Of a stretch of 8,276 nucleotides of DNA, positions 6,200-8,276 are shown piece after piece; within the stretch, counting starts at the first letter, position 1, and each line of letters starts with the position of its first letter. The notes under the pieces were generated by a model that saw only the letters and a program-made list of their open reading frames with translations, was not told the origin of the DNA and made no database searches. The position numbers and the translations under genes are program-made. The stretch is from contig CAAGIL010000162.1 in the NCBI GenBank assembly GCA_900769905.1, forward strand, positions 1 through 8,276, given 5' to 3'. Source of the stretch: Rikenellaceae bacterium (GTDB taxonomy: Bacteria; Bacteroidota; Bacteroidia; Bacteroidales; UBA932).

Positions 6200-7081
6200 C
6201 TAATAGTCTTCGGATTTCGGGCTGCCGGGGATTCCGGAGTCGAAGAAGGCGCCCGGATCCACTTCCCTGACGCTCTTAGGGATGTCTATGGAGCATAGGG
6301 ACGGGCAGTCCGCGAAGGCTCCTCCGAGGATTGATTCCAGACCCTCGTGCAGCTCGACGCTACGAAGGCTCGAACAGCCGAAGAACGCCATCTGGCCGAT
6401 GGTCTTGACCGAGCCCGGCACTGACACCTCACGCAGGGCAGAGCAGCCCTTGAAGATGTCATCGCAGATTATCTCAACACCGTCCGGAATATAGATTTCC
6501 TTCAAGGAAGCACAGCCCTCGAAGACTCCGCTAAGAGTATTACCGTCCTCTTTTTTCTCCACCCAGTCGAACTTTCTCAGGGTTTCCGGGATGCCCGCAT
6601 CTTCCAGGGAAGAGCAGCCACAGAAGGCAGCGCAGCCGATAAACTCCAGTTCTTCGGGAAGCACGACCTCCTTCAGGGCAGTGCAATGACTGAAAGTGAA
6701 CGGGCGTATATGCTTCGCGGCGCATTCAAGTCTGGCATAGAGAAGGCTCTTGCAGCACTGGAATGCGGACCTGCCAATCATCGTGACGCTGGCAGGGAGT
6801 TCGATTTCCTCCAGGGACGTACAACAGACGAACGCGTCTTCACCGATCTCCCGCAGTCCTTCGTTGAAATCGACATCCACCAGAGCAGGACAGCCGGCGA
6901 AGGCCCTGGCTCCTACGGACAGGAGAGTCGACGGGAAGATAACTGATGAAAAATCACTGCAATATGAGAATGAGTCCTCTCCAAGGGCGGTTACGCCCTC
7001 CGGGATCTCCAGAACTCCGTCATTGATATAAGCAGCCCTTTCCTCTGCGGAAGGGGCAAAGACACTTTCAATTCCTTGCAT
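6200..7081 (-). CDS. BspA-type leucine-rich repeat (LRR_5) protein, no signal peptide
   Basis: A 293-residue protein made almost wholly of about eleven repeats of 23 residues with the pattern IPxGVxxIGxxAFxGCxSLxxVxLP, typical of BspA/TpLRR (LRR_5) proteins. One repeat near the middle is longer, with a charged insert (WVEKKEDGNT). Cys is frequent at the GC/CC position of each repeat. Most BspA-like proteins of Bacteroidales are exported, but this one has no signal peptide or lipobox: it starts MQGIESVFAPSAEERAAYIND and moves directly into the repeats. It is therefore predicted to be cytosolic, a possible protein-binding scaffold with unknown partner. I prefer the ATG at 7081 over the in-frame TTG at 7093 because the promoter at 7107-7136 then leaves a leader of about 20 bases. 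Only 8 bases separate its stop from that of the convergent fic gene. Confidence 0.85.
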   Translation of the reverse strand: MQGIESVFAPSAEERAAYINDGVLEIPEGVTALGEDSFSYCSDFSSVIFPSTLLSVGARAFAGCPALVDVDFNEGLREIGEDAFVCCTSLEEIELPASVTMIGRSAFQCCKSLLYARLECAAKHIRPFTFSHCTALKEVVLPEELEFIGCAAFCGCSSLEDAGIPETLRKFDWVEKKEDGNTLSGVFEGCASLKEIYIPDGVEIICDDIFKGCSALREVSVPGSVKTIGQMAFFGCSSLRSVELHEGLESILGGAFADCPSLCSIDIPKSVREVDPGAFFDSGIPGSPKSEDY

Positions 7082-7106
7082 AGGGTAATACAATCTGCTA
7101 ATGGTA

Positions 7107-7136
7107 CAAAGTTACGATAATCCTTAATTCCGCAAA
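7107..7136 (-). promoter_or_regulatory. Hybrid promoter of the LRR gene, -33 box inside IS1380-type end
   Basis: On the minus strand TAACTTTG (7114-7107) is a perfect Bacteroidetes -7 box, and TTTG (7136-7133) lies 18 bases upstream as -33. The -7 box belongs to the flanking DNA, whereas the TTTG is the inner end of the left terminal inverted repeat of the inserted element. Outward promoters from IS1380-family ends are known in Bacteroides (activation of cfiA). The spacer is one base shorter than the usual 19. Confidence 0.65.
7122..7136 (+). repeat. Left terminal inverted repeat of IS1380-type element
   Basis: CCTTAATTCCGCAAA, matching the complement of 7525-7539 at 14 of 15 bases. The preceding five bases ATAAT are the left copy of the target duplication. 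Read outward, its inner end gives the TTTG of the LRR gene promoter. Confidence 0.85.
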
Positions 7137-7157
7137 GCGGATTGCTTAAAAAAAATA

Positions 7158-7194
7158 GCAAGCCCCTTATAAAGGAACCCTTACAAGGGCTTGC
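7158..7194. repeat. Imperfect palindrome inside the IS1380-type element
   Basis: GCAAGCCC at 7158-7165 and GGGCTTGC at 7187-7194 are perfect complements, and the inner parts (CTTATAAAGG against CCCTTACAAG) pair further with a small bulge. It lies just inside the left end, before the transposase start, and could fold in a transcript entering from outside, acting as a terminator-like barrier, though no T-run follows. Confidence 0.7.
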
Positions 7195-7195
7195 G

Positions 7196-7258
7196 CATGT
7201 CAGTAATTTCACCTAAATTAGTGATGCGATTCAAATAAAATAAGTCATTACTGACATG
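7196..7258 (+). promoter_or_regulatory. Inverted repeat that buries the transposase start codon
   Basis: CATGTCAGTAAT (7196-7207) is the perfect 12-bp complement of ATTACTGACATG (7247-7258), and the last three bases of the second arm are the ATG of the transposase fragment. In a transcript that enters from outside the element, the start codon would be locked in this stem. Read-through control of this kind is known for IS10 and IS50; its use here is inference. Confidence 0.65.
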
Positions 7259-7537
7259 GCGAAGATACAACTAAAATCTGACAAAATCACGCCTTTTGTA
7301 GGACTTTATTCAATTTTCAACCAGTTCAACCGCTCCGTTGTCCGCAAAACTATCGATTCCTTCCTCGGCTCTCGTAGCTGCGATCCCCAGGCTTTCAACT
7401 ACGACGACGTGTTTGCCTCACTCTTTGCTGGCTACCTCTGCGGCGGCGACTGCATTGAGGACGTGATGGATGTCAAGCCCTTCTGGCATGGTAACGATGG
7501 AATCTGTATTGCGAGTTCAGATAGTTTGCGGAATTGA
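7256..7537 (+). pseudogene. IS1380 family transposase, N-terminal remnant
   Basis: A 93-residue frame beginning MAKIQLKSDKITPFVGLYSI and containing the typical IS1380 N-terminal stretch with YLCGGDCIEDVMDVKPFW and IASSD. In intact relatives the chain continues for some 340 more residues including the DDE catalytic core. Here it passes after IASSD into SLRN and stops at TGA 7535-7537, inside the right terminal repeat, so the catalytic domain is wholly missing and the product cannot transpose DNA. The N-terminus of such transposases usually holds DNA binding, so if made, the fragment might bind element ends and interfere with an intact transposase; this is speculation. Its start codon lies in a perfect 12-bp stem and no ribosome binding site is evident. 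Confidence 0.8.
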
Positions 7538-7539
7538 GG
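7525..7539 (-). repeat. Right terminal inverted repeat of IS1380-type element
   Basis: Plus-strand TTTGCGGAATTGAGG, complement of the left end with one mismatch (A/G at the fourth position from the tip). ATAAT directly follows as the right copy of the target duplication. The stop codon of the transposase remnant lies inside it. Confidence 0.85.
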
Positions 7540-7557
7540 ATAATTAGCGCGGGAAAG

Positions 7558-7577
7558 CCTCCGTCTTCAGGCGGGGG
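7558..7577 (+). other. Subterminal hairpin at the left end of a tnpB element (IS200/IS605 type)
   Basis: CCTCCGTC and GGCGGGGG pair over 8 bp around a TTCA loop, with T-G pairs. The surrounding GAAAGCCTCCG...CGGGGG closely resembles the subterminal hairpin of IS200/IS605 elements (AAAGCCCCCGACTT...GGGGG). In that superfamily such hairpins are bound by TnpA as single-stranded DNA. It lies 13 bases after the IS1380 target duplication and 55 bases before tnpB, so the left tip of this element must be between about 7540 and 7557. Confidence 0.65.
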
Positions 7578-7597
7578 ATAAAAGCGCCCGCATTCGC

Positions 7598-7628
7598 TTT
7601 CTTAATTCAGTGGATTTTAGTATATTTG
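7598..7628 (+). promoter_or_regulatory. Possible promoter close to tnpB
   Basis: TATATTTG (7621-7628) is a perfect -7 box and TTTC (7598-7601) a one-mismatch -33 box, 19 bases apart. It ends only 4 bases before the tnpB ATG, so the transcript would be nearly leaderless or start inside the codon; this weakens the call. Confidence 0.3.
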
Positions 7629-7632
7629 AAAT

Positions 7633-8276
7633 ATGTTGACATACAGGTACAAACTCTACAGTTCAAAGCGCAACCGCAAGATAGATGCGATGTTGCGCGA
7701 GGCCTGTTTTGTCTGGAACCACGCCCTTGCGCTTCAGAAACGATACTATTCCCTGACGGGAAAGTATATCACGCTCGGCAGGATGCAGCATCATTTCGCC
7801 AAACGCATCAGCCGCTGCCGTCTTCATAGCCAGACCGTTCAGGAAATCCTCGAGCGGCTTGATGCTGCCTATCAGCGATTTTTCCAGCATCTAGCGGTTC
7901 GCCCACCGAAGTTCAAGAGGGCCGAGCATTTCCGAAGCATAGTGTACAAGCAGGGAGGGTTCAAGTTGAACTCCAACGTGCTTGTGCTGAACTCAATAAA
8001 GCAGCATTTCCAGTTCTCGTATTCCCGCAAATGGGAGGGAACGGTAAAACAGATTCGAGTCAAGCGCACCCCGCTCGGCGAGTACTACCTGTACATCGTC
8101 ACGGATGCGGTTGCACAGCCCCGCCGAAAGACACACGATGGTGCATCGGTGGGGATGGACTTCGGCCTGAAGACCTATCTCACCCTATCGGACGGTAGGA
8201 GGATTGGGAATCCGCTGTTCCTGAGACAAGGCCTGAACGAGTTGCGCCGGGCCTCAAGGCGATTGTCCAAGTGCGA
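7633..8276 (+). CDS. tnpB: TnpB family RNA-guided nuclease (OrfB of IS200/IS605), 5' part
   Basis: An open frame from the ATG at 7633 to the window edge, 214 codons without stop; the protein is cut by the window, not known to be broken. It starts MLTYRYKLYSSKRNRKIDAM and LREACFVWNHAL, the standard TnpB/OrfB N-terminus, has QTVQEILERLDAAYQRFFQ near residues 63-81, PPKFKR after it, and reaches the RuvC-I site as VGMDFGLKTYLTLSDG, with Asp176 the first catalytic acidic residue. The remaining RuvC Glu and Asp and the zinc finger are beyond the window. TnpB is an RNA-guided DNA nuclease that uses an omega-RNA from the right end of the element and keeps the element in place by cutting empty sites. 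The hairpin at 7558-7577 marks the left end and no tnpA is seen upstream, so this may be a tnpB-only (IS1341-type) element, unless tnpA lies beyond the window. Confidence 0.9.
   Translation, partial: MLTYRYKLYSSKRNRKIDAMLREACFVWNHALALQKRYYSLTGKYITLGRMQHHFAKRISRCRLHSQTVQEILERLDAAYQRFFQHLAVRPPKFKRAEHFRSIVYKQGGFKLNSNVLVLNSIKQHFQFSYSRKWEGTVKQIRVKRTPLGEYYLYIVTDAVAQPRRKTHDGASVGMDFGLKTYLTLSDGRRIGNPLFLRQGLNELRRASRRLSKC

Larger units (their letters stand above)
7117..7544 (+). mobile_element. MITE-like, internally deleted IS1380-family element with target duplication
   Basis: The element proper is 7122-7539 (418 bp). The left end CCTTAATTCCGCAAA (7122-7136) and the right end TTTGCGGAATTGAGG (7525-7539) are inverted repeats with 14 of 15 matches, and both start with CC as is usual for IS1380. 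A 5-bp direct repeat ATAAT flanks it at 7117-7121 and 7540-7544, within the 4-5 bp duplication of this family. A full IS1380 element is about 1.7 kb with a transposase of about 430 residues; here only the first part of that gene is left and the frame runs straight into the right end. The intact duplication suggests it transposed already in the shortened form, mobilised in trans, or was shortened after insertion. Confidence 0.85.

Overview
The window looks like part of an integrated conjugative or mobilizable element of a Bacteroidales bacterium (Bacteroides, Parabacteroides, Prevotella or Alistipes type). Reasons: a MobB-like relaxase tail followed by a MobC-like coupling protein, an IS1380-type transposase start, a DUF4313-like small protein, and three places where the Bacteroidetes promoter pattern (TTTG near -33, TAnnTTTG near -7) is seen. 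The transfer genes are GC-rich. The fic gene and the end of the window are visibly more AT-rich, as expected of later cargo.

Layout. Positions 2-3037 hold a compact plus-strand transfer operon: the C-terminus of a relaxase, a 97-residue unknown protein, and a 761-residue VirD4/TraG-class coupling ATPase. Positions 3038-3643 hold no convincing protein. This stretch carries a dense series of inverted repeats, including a long nested arm (3171-3309) and at least four more hairpins up to 3556, and is best read as a structured non-coding RNA or long leader. A DUF4313-like gene (3644-3955), a Rho-independent terminator (3984-4007) and a stand-alone RadC/JAMM gene (4027-4578) follow.

Next is a self-contained module: three perfect 16-bp direct repeats at an exact 25-bp period are interleaved with a Bacteroidetes promoter, and drive a 506-residue protein with an AbiEi-like winged-helix N-terminus and a class II Fic (AMPylase-type) domain. 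This suggests a self-repressing regulator/toxin in one chain. Convergent to it lies a BspA-type leucine-rich repeat gene on the minus strand.

The right end is built from two mobile elements side by side. The first is a 418-bp internally deleted IS1380 derivative (15-bp terminal inverted repeats, 5-bp ATAAT target duplication) that keeps only the transposase N-terminus. It landed just upstream of the -7 box of the leucine-rich repeat gene and seems to supply its -33 box. The second is a tnpB element of the IS200/IS605 superfamily, with a subterminal hairpin and a tnpB gene that runs off the window.

The most notable signals are the structured non-coding region after mobC, the repeat-controlled AbiEi-Fic fusion, and the MITE-like IS1380 derivative with its hybrid promoter. 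All function calls rest on reading the sequence and on family knowledge; no search was run.
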